A stretch of DNA of 64,000 nucleotides from Psychrobacter sp. GP33 (GCF_014119005.1 NZ_JACGYX010000002.1:124001-188000); one strand, 5' to 3'; counted from the stretch's first letter, positions 37,554-47,221 are shown. Numbers and translations: made by a program. The notes: generated by a model not told the origin, from the sequence alone.

Positions 37554-37608
37554 GCAAAAAACAATTAGGCTAGCAGCAAAATAAGCTGTTAGTTTGATTG
37601 TTTTTTGC
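37554..37608. terminator. Long terminator hairpin after the 60-residue gene
   Basis: A 24-pair stem (five of them G-U) with loop AAAATAA. The outer arms GCAAAAAACAAT and ATTGTTTTTTGC are perfect complements and provide the A- and T-runs for termination in either direction; the inner arms are CTAGCAGC and GCTGTTAG. The right arm ends where the rpsO promoter begins. Confidence 0.85.
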
Positions 37609-37614
37609 TATAAT
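37606..37614 (+). promoter_or_regulatory. Extended -10 promoter of rpsO
   Basis: TGCTATAAT is a perfect extended -10 element. No good -35 lies at the normal distance. The predicted start of transcription is near 37621, about 157 bases before the rpsO ATG. Confidence 0.65.
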
Positions 37615-37635
37615 TGCGCCACATTAAGACATTGT

Positions 37636-37704
37636 GTTTGCTTATGACTAGGTCAACTCTAGTAATGCAGGGTTGTCCTGAATCATAAGCAGACTATTTT
37701 TTTA
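37636..37704 (+). promoter_or_regulatory. Structured rpsO leader RNA ending in a T-run
   Basis: GTTTGCTTATGA (37636-37647) pairs with TCATAAGCAGAC (37683-37694) over 12 pairs, one of them G-U. The enclosed 35 bases hold two hairpins, CTAG/CTAG (37648-37662) and CAGG/CCTG (37668-37680), giving a three-way junction. TATTTTTTTA follows directly, so the element could act as an attenuator. Ribosomal protein S15 represses its own mRNA through leader structures in other bacteria, some of which are three-way junctions, but this particular fold is my inference. Confidence 0.55.
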
Positions 37705-37777
37705 TCCTATTCTATTGTTCCATCCTGCTTAATTTTATTGAGTATTTTTGGTTCTTTTAGCATTGCCGGAGTAAGTT

Positions 37778-38044
37778 ATGTTAACTAATACTGATCGTGA
37801 ACAAATTATCGCCCAATATCAGCGCGGCGAAAATGACACGGGTTCCCCAGAAGTGCAAGTTGCTTTATTAAGCGCACGCATCAATGATTTACAGAACCAT
37901 TTTAAAGCACACAAAGCGGATCATCATAGCCGTCGCGGTCTTATCCGTATGGTTAATACCCGTCGTAAATTGCTTGATTACTTAAAAGGTAAAGATCTTG
38001 GTCGTTATACGACATTGATCAGCCAATTGGGTCTACGTCGTTAA
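37778..38044 (+). CDS. rpsO: 30S ribosomal protein S15
   Basis: A primary 16S rRNA-binding protein at the central-domain three-way junction (h20-h22) that also contacts the 50S subunit. The 88-residue sequence shows the family signature from [24 protein letters not shown] to [21 protein letters not shown]. In E. coli S15 represses its own translation. A structured leader lies upstream. It is followed by its own terminator and then pnp, the E. coli rpsO-pnp order. Confidence 0.97.
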   Translation: MLTNTDREQIIAQYQRGENDTGSPEVQVALLSARINDLQNHFKAHKADHHSRRGLIRMVNTRRKLLDYLKGKDLGRYTTLISQLGLRR

Positions 38045-38077
38045 TTCAACGCCAAATACTCAAATAGTAGTAATATT

Positions 38078-38112
38078 AAAGCGGTGTGAAATAGTTTCAC
38101 ACCGCTTTTTTT
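38078..38112 (+). terminator. Intrinsic terminator after rpsO
   Basis: GCGGTGTGAAA pairs with TTTCACACCGC with a very short loop, followed by seven T. It is strong, so pnp probably needs its own promoter or read-through. Confidence 0.93.
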
Positions 38113-38596
38113 ATATTTATAGCTGGTAAATTGTCTGATTATAAGGGTAAAAAACCTGTATGAAGCAGGATAGCTATTCATAAAAATAGCTATCCAGTTC
38201 GAGGCTAAAATCTATTGACGCGTAAAGTAAAAAGACTGATGTAATAAATTGGTCAATGCGGGCAAATCACTGTAAAATGATGCACTGCAATTTTATATCT
38301 CTGTCTATATATAGCAGGTGCTATATAACAGACGCTAAATAAATGTATAGATAGAACAAAGCTAAACAAATTATATGAGTCTTTTTTAATTGATAAAGGC
38401 TGATATGACACTGAATTTGAAGTAGCAGAATCTAGTAGTATGACCGTAAGAGGTACGTTGATAGCCGTACTGACGGTAGGTTCTGTAATATCAACACTTA
38501 CCAATAAAGTGCTATAACCAAAGTTTCTAGTGATCAGCATCAGCAATATGTAGAGCTGATACTATCTTCTTCATTCATTATTAGGAAAAAATTTAT
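38113..38596 (+). other. Intergenic leader region upstream of pnp
   Basis: 484 bases. The main structure is a hairpin at 38303-38333 (TATATAGC/GCTATATA with an outer GTCT/AGAC). In E. coli the pnp leader carries an RNase III-cut stem used in autoregulation, and this hairpin is a candidate equivalent. A leftward 97-codon frame here lacks a ribosome binding site and is not called. Confidence 0.4.
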
Positions 38597-40708
38597 ATGA
38601 CAAATCAGAGTATGTTCAACACCATTAAACGTGAATTCCAATACGGTGACCAGCAAGTAGTCATCGAAACGGGTCGTATCGCGCGCCAAGCTCATTCTAT
38701 TCTGGTACACATGGGTGGCGTTACTGTACTAGTAGCTGCAGTAGTAAAGTCTGATGCAAAAGAAGGTCAAAACTTCTTTCCATTGACGGTTAACTATCAA
38801 GAAAAAATGTACGCTGCGGGTAAAATTCCGGGTGCTTATGGCAAACGTGAAGGTCGTGCGAGCGAGTCTGAAACCTTAACCTCACGCTTAATTGACCGTC
38901 CAATTCGTCCGCTATTCCCTGAAGGCTACGTCAACGAGATTCAAATCACCGCAACGGTTGTGTCCTCTGACAAAACCCAATCAGCAGATATCGCAGCACT
39001 AATCGGTGCTTCAGCCGCGCTAGCTATCTCTGATGCGCCATTTAATGGTCCTGTTGCCGCTGCGCGCGTTGGTTTTATCAATGGCGAATACGTGCTTAAC
39101 CCAACGCTTGAGCAGCTAAAAGAAAGCGATCTTGATTTGGTTGTAGCCGGTACAAAATCAGCGGTCTTAATGGTTGAGTCTGAAGCAGCAGAGCTATCAG
39201 AAGACCAAATGCTAGGCGCTGTATTATACGGTCATCAGCAGCAGCAAATTGTTATCGATAACATTGTCTCGTTAGCCGAAGAAGTGGGCACAGCGAAGCA
39301 GCAATATACTGCGCCGAAACGCGATGAAGCGTTAGAGACTGGTATGAAAGAGCAGTTTGGCGCGCAAGTGTCTGACGCTTATACCGTTACTGATAAGCAA
39401 GCTCGTTATGCGAAGCTTGATGAAATCAAAGACGCAGCTATTGCAGCACTTGCAGGTGATGCAGAGTCAGAAGCCTATAGCAATAACGTTGCTGAGCTGA
39501 AAGAAATTTACAATGACCTAAAATACCGCACTGTTCGTGACAATATCCTGTCAGGCAAGCCACGTATTGATGGTCGTGATTTAGAAACCGTTCGTGCGCT
39601 TGATGTGCAAGTGGGCGTATTGCCATTTACTCATGGTTCAGCGCTATTTACTCGTGGTGAAACCCAAGCCTTAGTAACAACTACGCTCGGTAATACTCGC
39701 GATGTGAATATGATTGATTCACTTGCTGGCACGATTCGTGACCATTTCATGTTGCATTATAACTTCCCACATTTCTCAGTCGGTGAAACCGGTCGTGAAG
39801 GTGTACCAAAACGTCGCGAAATCGGTCATGGTCGTTTAGCACGCCGTGGTGTGCAAGCGATGCTTCCTGATAGCGACCGCTTCCCATATGTGATTCGTGT
39901 GGTATCAGAGATTACTGAATCTAACGGTTCATCATCTATGGCTTCTGTGTGCGGCGCAAGCTTGGCATTGATGGACGCTGGCGTACCACTAAAAGCACCG
40001 GTTGCTGGTATCGCAATGGGTCTGGTTAAAGAAGGCGAACGCTTTGCTGTATTGTCTGACATCTTAGGTGATGAAGATCATCTTGGCGATATGGACTTTA
40101 AAGTTGCGGGTACTAAAGACGGTATTACTGCCCTGCAAATGGACATTAAAATCGAAGGTATTACCCCAGATATCATGGAGCAAGCGCTCAAACAAGCCCA
40201 TGCTGGTCGTATCCATATCTTGGACGCCATGAATAAAGTATTGCCAGAGAGCCGTACTGAAATCAACGCGCATGCTCCTAACTATGCGGTTATTGCTATC
40301 AATCCAGACAAGATTCGTGATGTTATCGGTAAAGGTGGCGCAACCATTCGTCAGCTAACTGAAGAAACCGGTGCGGTTATTGATATCGATGATGCGGGTA
40401 ATATTCGTATCTTTGGTGAAAATAAAGCCGCGACTAAAGCCGCTATTGGTAAAATCGAAGCCTTGACCGCTGAAGTTGAAGTAGGCAAAACCTATGAAGG
40501 TACGGTTGCTCGTATCGTTGACTTTGGTGCGTTTGTCAACGTATTGCCAAATACGGACGGTCTGGTACATATCTCACAAATCTCTGATGAGCGTGTAGAA
40601 AGCGTTTCTGATTACTTGACTGAAGGTCAAATTGTGAAAGTACTGGTACAAGACGTCGATAACCGTGGTCGCATCAAATTGACCATGAAAGGTGTTGAGC
40701 AAAACTAA
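38597..40708 (+). CDS. pnp: Polyribonucleotide nucleotidyltransferase (PNPase)
   Basis: A trimeric 3'-to-5' phosphorolytic exoribonuclease and part of the RNA degradosome. Two RNase PH-like domains (~10-215 and ~310-545) are separated by the all-helical domain. KH (~555-610, [19 protein letters not shown]) and S1 (~620-690, [19 protein letters not shown]) domains close the protein. The catalytic [16 protein letters not shown] motif is in the second PH domain. At 703 residues it has the usual length. AGGAAAA precedes the ATG. Confidence 0.96.
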   Translation: MTNQSMFNTIKREFQYGDQQVVIETGRIARQAHSILVHMGGVTVLVAAVVKSDAKEGQNFFPLTVNYQEKMYAAGKIPGAYGKREGRASESETLTSRLIDRPIRPLFPEGYVNEIQITATVVSSDKTQSADIAALIGASAALAISDAPFNGPVAAARVGFINGEYVLNPTLEQLKESDLDLVVAGTKSAVLMVESEAAELSEDQMLGAVLYGHQQQQIVIDNIVSLAEEVGTAKQQYTAPKRDEALETGMKEQFGAQVSDAYTVTDKQARYAKLDEIKDAAIAALAGDAESEAYSNNVAELKEIYNDLKYRTVRDNILSGKPRIDGRDLETVRALDVQVGVLPFTHGSALFTRGETQALVTTTLGNTRDVNMIDSLAGTIRDHFMLHYNFPHFSVGETGREGVPKRREIGHGRLARRGVQAMLPDSDRFPYVIRVVSEITESNGSSSMASVCGASLALMDAGVPLKAPVAGIAMGLVKEGERFAVLSDILGDEDHLGDMDFKVAGTKDGITALQMDIKIEGITPDIMEQALKQAHAGRIHILDAMNKVLPESRTEINAHAPNYAVIAINPDKIRDVIGKGGATIRQLTEETGAVIDIDDAGNIRIFGENKAATKAAIGKIEALTAEVEVGKTYEGTVARIVDFGAFVNVLPNTDGLVHISQISDERVESVSDYLTEGQIVKVLVQDVDNRGRIKLTMKGVEQN

Positions 40709-40740
40709 GCTATTATTTTAATAATATAATAGTTGAGTGT

Positions 40741-40790
40741 AAAAAAACCGCATTGAGTCACTTATTATGAGTGCTCAAGGCGGTTTTTTT
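40741..40790. terminator. Intrinsic terminator after pnp (bidirectional)
   Basis: AAAAACCGC and GCGGTTTTT form the outer stem, TTGAG/CTCAA and CACT/AGTG the inner ones. It is shared with the convergent sotB-like gene. Confidence 0.9.
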
Positions 40791-40886
40791 ATGCGTGTTG
40801 ATAACGTGTTACCTAAGTTCAGTACAGCGTTATTGATTCTTATTGTACTTTTTTAACACCTTATATTCTTAACTTAAAGTGTTCAC

Positions 40887-42086
40887 TTAATCAGAAGCGT
40901 GCCGCAGCGCTGGAAAACGTTGAATCATAAATATCATCAATAACAGCGCGATAGCTGCGATCGCCGCGCCCACATAACCCACGCTTGAGAGGGAAATATG
41001 GGTAACCGCATAGCCGCCGAGCAGCGCCCCAGTGCCAATGCCTAAGTTGATAATACCTGAAAACATTGACATTACCATATCTTGCGCATTGACATCAATC
41101 ATGATGACTTTGACTTGAATACACAGCAGTAGCAACATCATAGCCGTACCCCAAATAATGGTATTAAGGCTCAGCAACCACATGGACGAGACTGACCACA
41201 ACATCGTCACCATACATAGCAATATGAGTATGGTAGATATTAACATCAGATTGGTCGTGGATTTCTCACCCCAACGACTGAACATAACGCTACCAATTAA
41301 CCCTGCACCGCCAAACAATAACAGGATAAAAGTGACTAAGTTCTCACTGATAGCGCCAACGTCGCGCATAAAAGGCTCAATGTAAGAGTAAGCTGCGTAA
41401 TCGGCGGTAAACGCTAAAAAGCAGAATAAGTACAAGCACACCAATAAGGGGTTGGTCAGTAACTCCGGAACTTTTCTAAATGAACCGTTGAACATACTGG
41501 GCAGAGTCGGTAACAGTTTTGCTTGCAGAATAAAGATAATAAAGGCAATGACACCGATACCGCCAAACGTCGTGCGCCAGCCAAACCATTGACCTACCAC
41601 ACGCCCTATCGGCACACCAAGCACCATCGCCAGTGACGTACCTGTTGCAAGCACACTAAGCGCCAGTGCTTTTTTACCAACAGGCGCCACACGCAGCGCA
41701 ATCGCCGCGGTAATCGACCAAAATATCGCATGCGATAAGGCAATACCGACCCGACTAATCAGTAAAACTTGGAAGCTCCATGCAAATACGGATAGCACGT
41801 GGCTGGCGATAAAGATGACAAATACAAACAACAATAAGCGCTTACGCTCCAACTTACTGGTGAGTAGCATGAGCGGTAAAGACATCGCAGCGACAATCCA
41901 TGCGTAAAGCGTCACCATCCACCCGGTTTCTGCTGGTGTAATGGAAAAATCTTGCGCAATATCACTCAATAAGGCAACAGGGACAAACTCTGTTGTGTTC
42001 ACTACAAAAGCACTGACACCCATAAGAATCATGCGGGAATACTGTGTTCGGAGGGATACGTCCCCGACCTCAAGCTGTTGGGTCAT
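40887..42086 (-). CDS. sotB: MFS sugar efflux transporter, SotB type
   Basis: A 12-helix major facilitator of the DHA1 group. It matches E. coli SotB (YdeA), which exports arabinose and other sugars, through most of its length: NTTEFVPVALLSDIAQDF, YAWIVAAMSLPLMLLTSKLERK, SHAIFWSITAAIALRVAP, VLGVPIGRVVGQWFGWR and AAYSYIEPFM. The frame runs three codons further upstream to a TTG, but the ATG at 42086 is the natural start. No Shine-Dalgarno sequence is obvious. The real substrate here is unknown. Confidence 0.85.
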   Translation of the reverse strand: MTQQLEVGDVSLRTQYSRMILMGVSAFVVNTTEFVPVALLSDIAQDFSITPAETGWMVTLYAWIVAAMSLPLMLLTSKLERKRLLLFVFVIFIASHVLSVFAWSFQVLLISRVGIALSHAIFWSITAAIALRVAPVGKKALALSVLATGTSLAMVLGVPIGRVVGQWFGWRTTFGGIGVIAFIIFILQAKLLPTLPSMFNGSFRKVPELLTNPLLVCLYLFCFLAFTADYAAYSYIEPFMRDVGAISENLVTFILLLFGGAGLIGSVMFSRWGEKSTTNLMLISTILILLCMVTMLWSVSSMWLLSLNTIIWGTAMMLLLLCIQVKVIMIDVNAQDMVMSMFSGIINLGIGTGALLGGYAVTHISLSSVGYVGAAIAAIALLLMIFMIQRFPALRHASD

Positions 42087-42350
42087 AAATATCAATCAAA
42101 AAAAGGTGCCAGTACAGCACAATGAGCCCGAAATTGGGTATAGCGTTTTATCAGGGAGATTACTAATAAGGAGAGGAAATTACCTGCGCAAGATAGCATA
42201 GTAATAGATATCTCTTTATGAAAAATCATTGTCATGAAAAATCGTTATCACTTCAGAATATTGTCATTTGTGTTGATAGGCATGATGAATATCATAAAGT
42301 AATTTGTAAAAGTGACCATTAATTGTTAACTATTATTTATTGAGAACTAC

Positions 42351-42845
42351 CTACAACTCTCGCCATTGCAGCCAGAGGCGCGTATCAAGCTCGAATTGAT
42401 GATAATTCGGTTCCATATGACAGCACAATTGATAAAAGGCTTTGTTATGCTCTTTTTCTTTAAAATGGGCAAGCTCATGCACCACAATCATCCGTAAAAA
42501 CTCCAACGGCGCTTCTTTAAATAAGCTGGCAACGGTGATGGTGTTGTGCGCTTTTAGCTTACTGCCTTGTACGCGTGACTGGTAAGTATGTATGCCCAAT
42601 GCACGCTGCAATACTTGCAGTTTACTGTTATAACTGACTTGTGACAATGAACTACTTTTACGCATATATTGACTTTTTATCTCATTAATATACTGATATA
42701 AGGCTTTATCGCTTTGTATCTCATGCTTTGTCGGATAATTATTGTCAATATAGTCGCCCAGCCGCCCACTGTTTATCAATGTGGCGGCTTGCGCTTGAAT
42801 GTGCTCAGGATAGTGGGCGATATAGGTTAACGTCGTCAAGGGCAT
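42351..42845 (-). CDS. YgjP-like zinc metallopeptidase domain protein
   Basis: A 164-residue single-domain protein of the YgjP/DUF45 group of gluzincin-like metallopeptidases. HELAH at residues 123-127 plus His133 in KEKEHNKAFY form the expected zinc site, and the run-up (EAPLEFLRMIVVHELAH) is typical. No substrate is known for the family. It begins 41 bases after yheV and probably forms an operon with prlC and yheV. Confidence 0.8.
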   Translation of the reverse strand: MPLTTLTYIAHYPEHIQAQAATLINSGRLGDYIDNNYPTKHEIQSDKALYQYINEIKSQYMRKSSSLSQVSYNSKLQVLQRALGIHTYQSRVQGSKLKAHNTITVASLFKEAPLEFLRMIVVHELAHFKEKEHNKAFYQLCCHMEPNYHQFELDTRLWLQWREL

Positions 42846-42886
42846 TGCCTTTTTAGTTATACAGTTTTGAATGATACAGACCGTAT

Positions 42887-43144
42887 TTAAGGTTTAAACT
42901 TCACCGTGCCACTTGTACCCGTTACCATAGCATCACGAATAAGTTGGTCTTCGGCATGGTTTTTGGCGCTAATGACATTGGGATCAGGTCGATGCTCGCG
43001 ATGTCCGCATTGAGTACATTCGATATATTCATCGGGCACTGGTGTGACAATATTGACCTGAACCACGGCATCCATTTGCTGACATTTGGGACAGCTCACG
43101 CCTGCCAAAAATCGCCGTTTTGGCGCTTCTGATTGATATCGCAT
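42887..43144 (-). CDS. yheV: YheV family zinc ribbon protein
   Basis: An 85-residue protein with a zinc ribbon made by Cys18/Cys21 (CPKC) and Cys43/Cys46 (CTQC). The YheV family is a conserved companion of prlC in gammaproteobacteria and has no known role. Its ATG overlaps the prlC stop codon (ATGA), so it is translationally coupled to prlC. Confidence 0.87.
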   Translation of the reverse strand: MRYQSEAPKRRFLAGVSCPKCQQMDAVVQVNIVTPVPDEYIECTQCGHREHRPDPNVISAKNHAEDQLIRDAMVTGTSGTVKFKP

Positions 43145-45351
43145 CAGCTCGCCTCACTGTTTAAGCTAACATTACCTGCCTGTTTATCATGAAAACCACT
43201 GTGGCGTAATAGCGCATCAATACTGGCGCTACGACCACGGAAATTCTCAAAGTTAGTTTTTGCAGGCAAGCTGCCGCCGACAGATAAAATGGTCTCACGG
43301 AAGGCTTTGCCGATAATAGGATTAAAAATACCTTCTTCTTCAAACTTACTAAAGGCATCGGCAGACAGTAGCTCCGCCCATTTATAAGAATAATAACCTG
43401 CAGCATAGCCACCGGCAAAGATATGACTAAAGCCATTGGCAAAGCGGTTATAGTCTGGCGTTTCCATAATGGCAATGTCATCACGCACACCATCTAACGT
43501 GCTCAAGATACCGGCATAATCTAGCGCTGGCGTGTGCGAATGTATCAATAAATCAAATAAGGCAAATTCAATCTGTCGCAAGGTTTGCATGCCGCTTTGG
43601 AAGTTTTTCGCCGCCAGCAACGCATCGAGCTTGTCTTGTGGCAGTGGCTTTCCAGTCTCGACATGACTACTAATCAAGGCAATGCCTTCTGCATCCCACG
43701 CCCAGTTTTCCATAAATTGACTGGGTAACTCAACGGCATCCCACTCAACGCCATTGACACCCGCGACATCGCCGACGGTCACTTGCGTTAACAAGTGATG
43801 CAAACCATGACCAAATTCATGGAATAAGGTAATGACTTCATCATGAGTTAGTAGGCTGGGTTTGCCATCCAATGCTGGGGTAAAATTGCCAACCATAAAA
43901 CAGACCGGTAACTGCTGATAGCCTTCATCCTCATGGTGATAGCGTGATTGAAAGCCACTCATCCACGCGCCGCCACGTTTGCCACTGCGGGCAAATAAAT
44001 CAAAGTAAAAACCACCAACTAAGCTGCCGTCAGCATCGAATAATTGATAAAAACGCACATCATCATGCCAGCGCGATACTGTATTTACTTGTATGTCATC
44101 TGTTTGCGCTATGTTTTGGCTATCATTTAACTTCTGCTCTTGTACTGTGATGCCGTATAAGCGCTCAACAATAGCAAACAAACCGTCAATCACAGTAGGT
44201 AATGGGAAGTAAGGACGTATTTCCTCTTGCGATAAGCTAAATTTGCTTTGTTTTACCTTTTCGGCAATATAAGCGCTGTCCCACGCTTGTAGCGCATCAA
44301 TGCCATAAGCTTTAGCACTGTCTTGCAATTGTGCCAAATCCTGCTTGGCAGTGGGCGTTGCTTGCACCGCTAGACTGCGCAAAAAGGCTTCAACTTCTGC
44401 TACGTTGTCTGCCATTTTAGTCGATAACGACACTTCAGCATAATTAGCAAACCCTAATAGTTGGGCTTTTTGCTCACGCAATTGTAAGATTTGTCCCATA
44501 ATATCGGCATTATTAAGCGATTCGCCCTTAGTATTCGTATGCGCATCAAACTCTGAAGCACGGGTCACATAAGCGCGATACAACGTCTCACGCAGTTCGC
44601 GATTATCCGCGTAAGTCATCACGGCTAAATAGACTGGAATATTTAAAGTCGCCACATAATAAGGCTCAGGTAACGCTGCGATATCGGTAGGCGTGAGCGA
44701 CCCATTTTTTAACGCCGTTGCTTTATACTGCTCGCCCGCATCCGCTAATAGTGCCAAGCCACTGTCGGTCAACCCTGCCAACTGCTCTTTCTCAAGAGGT
44801 AAGGCATACGCTTGGGTAGCATCCATAACGTTATCTGAAAAAGTAGCGGACAGCGTGGATAGTTGACTTTGAATCGCCGCAAATGTCTCTTGATCTGCTT
44901 TGGCTAGTGCCACACCTGACAACTCAAAACGCTGTAATGACAGCTCGATAGCACGCGCACGTGCTGGCTCAAGCGTGGCAAAAAACGCTGCATCTTGAGT
45001 GATGGCTTGGTAGCAGCCAAAGAGCGGCTGATGTTGCCCAACCCGCGTACCATAAGCAGACAACTGCGGCAGTAGCTCATGGTGCACATGACGAATCTCA
45101 TCATTACTCATCACACTATTTAAGTGCGATAAAACGCCCCAGCTGCGATCCAATGCCAAATTAATATGGTCAAAGGCAATAATATCAGATAACGCCTGTT
45201 CTGCGCTCATACTGCCGTTATCGGTACGCGCCGTGAGCGTATCTAAAAAGGCATTGGCTTGCTCAATCGCTGCCGTTACTTGGGTTTGTAAGTCGTCAGC
45301 AGAAGCGGTGCTAAAGTCGACAAGGTGTAAATCTGAAGTCAGAGTAGGCAT
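43144..45351 (-). CDS. prlC: Oligopeptidase A (M3 family)
   Basis: A cytosolic zinc metallopeptidase that breaks down signal peptides and other oligopeptides. The metal motif HEFGHGLHH is at about residues 511-519, preceded by LLTHDEVITLF. The length (735 residues) and the long helical N-terminal half (from ATAAIEQANAFLD-like sequence) match E. coli PrlC. The frame can be extended four codons to a TTG at 45363, but ATG 45351 is preferred. It is the first gene of prlC-yheV-YgjP-like. Confidence 0.94.
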   Translation of the reverse strand: MPTLTSDLHLVDFSTASADDLQTQVTAAIEQANAFLDTLTARTDNGSMSAEQALSDIIAFDHINLALDRSWGVLSHLNSVMSNDEIRHVHHELLPQLSAYGTRVGQHQPLFGCYQAITQDAAFFATLEPARARAIELSLQRFELSGVALAKADQETFAAIQSQLSTLSATFSDNVMDATQAYALPLEKEQLAGLTDSGLALLADAGEQYKATALKNGSLTPTDIAALPEPYYVATLNIPVYLAVMTYADNRELRETLYRAYVTRASEFDAHTNTKGESLNNADIMGQILQLREQKAQLLGFANYAEVSLSTKMADNVAEVEAFLRSLAVQATPTAKQDLAQLQDSAKAYGIDALQAWDSAYIAEKVKQSKFSLSQEEIRPYFPLPTVIDGLFAIVERLYGITVQEQKLNDSQNIAQTDDIQVNTVSRWHDDVRFYQLFDADGSLVGGFYFDLFARSGKRGGAWMSGFQSRYHHEDEGYQQLPVCFMVGNFTPALDGKPSLLTHDEVITLFHEFGHGLHHLLTQVTVGDVAGVNGVEWDAVELPSQFMENWAWDAEGIALISSHVETGKPLPQDKLDALLAAKNFQSGMQTLRQIEFALFDLLIHSHTPALDYAGILSTLDGVRDDIAIMETPDYNRFANGFSHIFAGGYAAGYYSYKWAELLSADAFSKFEEEGIFNPIIGKAFRETILSVGGSLPAKTNFENFRGRSASIDALLRHSGFHDKQAGNVSLNSEAS

Positions 45352-45884
45352 AAAAGTATCCAAGTTGAATAAAGCGTATGAATAAAATCTTGTTAATAAA
45401 AGTTTTGTTAATAGGAATCGTTATGTGAAAAGTAGTGCGTTCAATGTCACTTTTATAATTTTTTAAATAAATTTTGCTATGTCACATCAAATAGCAATAA
45501 CTAAAAGATGGGTATGATGGCAGAAGAATGCAAGCCAAGCATTTAGTCAAGCTCTTAACTAAGTAATGAGCGGTAACCAGACCATTAAAGTATGATGCTT
45601 ATCGTATCAACCTTTTATATTATCAACCAATACTAGAATATTTATTAATATCTATGCTCACTTACAAACTGTCATCATTTCCTTGCAAAGTCACCGTATA
45701 GTGCTGTCAACGAACTTGCTATGGTTAAAGAAGATAAGCTTCGAATAAAACTGATAGAACAAGATGCAGAACAAAATCTTAGAACAAAATTAAAATAAAG
45801 ATGTGCTTCAAATAAAATTCACTTTTACCATTATAAAGTTAATGACTATCAAACTTAATGATAATAAAACAAGGAAAAGTATTT
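45352..45884. other. Divergent region between prlC and the Balon gene
   Basis: A 533-base AT-rich spacer. It contains the AGAACAA repeats listed separately and a TATAAA (45832-45837) that could be the -10 of the Balon gene about 50 bases before its ATG, with no convincing -35. No reading frame is supported. Confidence 0.4.
45756..45787 (+). repeat. Three AGAACAA direct repeats upstream of the Balon gene
   Basis: AGAACAA occurs at 45756, 45768 and 45781, with similar following bases (RATGC, AATCTT, AATTAA). The period of 12-13 bases is a little over one helical turn, as in some regulator-binding arrays. It may be chance in AT-rich DNA. Confidence 0.4.
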
Positions 45885-46997
45885 ATGAAAGCGACACTCA
45901 AAAGTCTTCGTGAAACCAAAGCTAATCCAGCGGTCAGCATTTTTGTAAAAACCCACCGTGCCCATCCTGCCAATGACCAAGATCCCATTGCCCTAAAAAA
46001 TCAGCTAAAAGTGGTTGAAGAGCGTCTAACCAATGAGTATGACAAGCATACTGCAACGGCGATTATGGACAAAATACATGCCGAGACTAAAGAGCTGAAT
46101 CATAATTATAATCTCGATACATTGGCTATTTTCGCGAGTACTGATGATGTGCAAGTGATTCGTATGCCACTTGATACGGTTGAGCGTGTGGTTATCTCTG
46201 ATCGCTTTGCAACCCGTGATTTAGTTCGTGATATGGCAAGTGCAGTGCATTATTATACCGTCGTATTGACCCGTGATAAAGCGCGGCTGATTGAAGCGGC
46301 AAATGATCGCGTAGTCAGAGAGTTTGATGCGGCTAGTATTCAGCAAAGTAATATGGAAAATATCCCATTTCCCATCGATAATAATGGACTATATACCACG
46401 GGTGATGGCAGCTCTGACCGCTCTGCTAATAACGAAAATAGCTACCTAAAAGAATTCTTTAATCAAGTGGACAAGAGTGTGCAAGAGCTGTGGGGCGAGC
46501 ATAAAATGCCGCTGGTCATCGTAGGTGACGTGCGCAATATCGGCTATTATAAGGATGTCTGTGATCGTCCTGAAAATATTATCGCAACGGTCTCAAATTT
46601 GACTGAACTTGACAGTGGTAATGCCCAGCATATTATTGATGGTGTGCAAGAAGCAGTAGAAAGCTATCGTACATCCTTACACGAAGCAGCGCTTGGCGAG
46701 ATTGATAAAGCCCGCGGTGCTAATGCGTTAAGCACGGATTTACAAGATGTTTACCGTGCAGCCTATCAAGGCGCAGGCGAGACGTTATATGTGCGTCGCG
46801 GCTATGTGCAATCGGCTAAAGTGGATGAAGATGCGCAGACCTTAAGTGTGACGGACGAGACAGGAGGCGCAGGCGTGACTGATGACGCTATCGGACTTAT
46901 CATCGAGCATGTGATTCATAATGGCGGCAAAGCAGTCTTTATGCCACAAGATATTATGAGTGCAGACCAACCTATCGCCTTGGTAACCCGTTATTAA
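45885..46997 (+). CDS. balon: Balon-type ribosome hibernation factor (bacterial aeRF1-like, baeRF family)
   Basis: A 370-residue protein related to archaeo-eukaryotic release factor 1. Balon, described from Psychrobacter urativorans, occupies the ribosomal A site of dormant ribosomes together with EF-Tu and preserves them in cold shock and stationary phase. Family features seen here are the opening block (KSLRETKANPAVSIFVKTHR, then QDPIALKNQLKVVEERL), an eL30-like middle domain around TVVLTRDKARLIEAANDRVV, and a C-terminal domain with LPLVIVGDVRNIGYY-like and DDAIGLIIEHVIHNGGKAVFM sequence. No GGQ tripeptide is present, so peptide release is not expected. The frame extends nine codons upstream, but AAGGAAAA lies eight bases before ATG 45885. 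It is transcribed alone, with its own terminator. Assignment rests on remembered family sequence, not a search. Confidence 0.85.
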   Translation: MKATLKSLRETKANPAVSIFVKTHRAHPANDQDPIALKNQLKVVEERLTNEYDKHTATAIMDKIHAETKELNHNYNLDTLAIFASTDDVQVIRMPLDTVERVVISDRFATRDLVRDMASAVHYYTVVLTRDKARLIEAANDRVVREFDAASIQQSNMENIPFPIDNNGLYTTGDGSSDRSANNENSYLKEFFNQVDKSVQELWGEHKMPLVIVGDVRNIGYYKDVCDRPENIIATVSNLTELDSGNAQHIIDGVQEAVESYRTSLHEAALGEIDKARGANALSTDLQDVYRAAYQGAGETLYVRRGYVQSAKVDEDAQTLSVTDETGGAGVTDDAIGLIIEHVIHNGGKAVFMPQDIMSADQPIALVTRY

Positions 46998-47059
46998 TGA
47001 CTAAATGATTTGTATTGTTGTCGGATTCTACTACGTCGACGATAGTATTCTAATCAATA

Positions 47060-47097
47060 AAAAGGAGCATTGGTTCACTAGAGCTGGTGCTCCTTTT
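47060..47097 (+). terminator. Intrinsic terminator after the Balon gene
   Basis: AAAAGGAGCA pairs perfectly with TGCTCCTTTT around an 18-base loop. Confidence 0.85.
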
Positions 47098-47221
47098 ATA
47101 TTACTGCTACTCTTTTTATATTGATAGTTATGTCAGGTATTATTAAGAATGGTTTGAAAAACGGTGTTAACAAATAAAATAGCAGTAAAATATATTGGAT
47201 TTAATAAGAAGGACACTGACA

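Noticed and set aside
37554-37614. Long inverted repeat considered as a miniature transposable element
   Set aside because: No target-site duplication or second copy seen in the window; the A- and T-run flanks and position after a gene fit an intrinsic terminator better.
38253-38546. Leftward 97-codon frame in the pnp leader
   Set aside because: Opposite strand to flanking genes, no ribosome binding site, overlaps the candidate leader hairpin; no recognisable domain.
40887-42086. Considered as a drug-resistance efflux pump
   Set aside because: Sequence blocks match the sugar exporter SotB more closely than known drug exporters; no resistance context.
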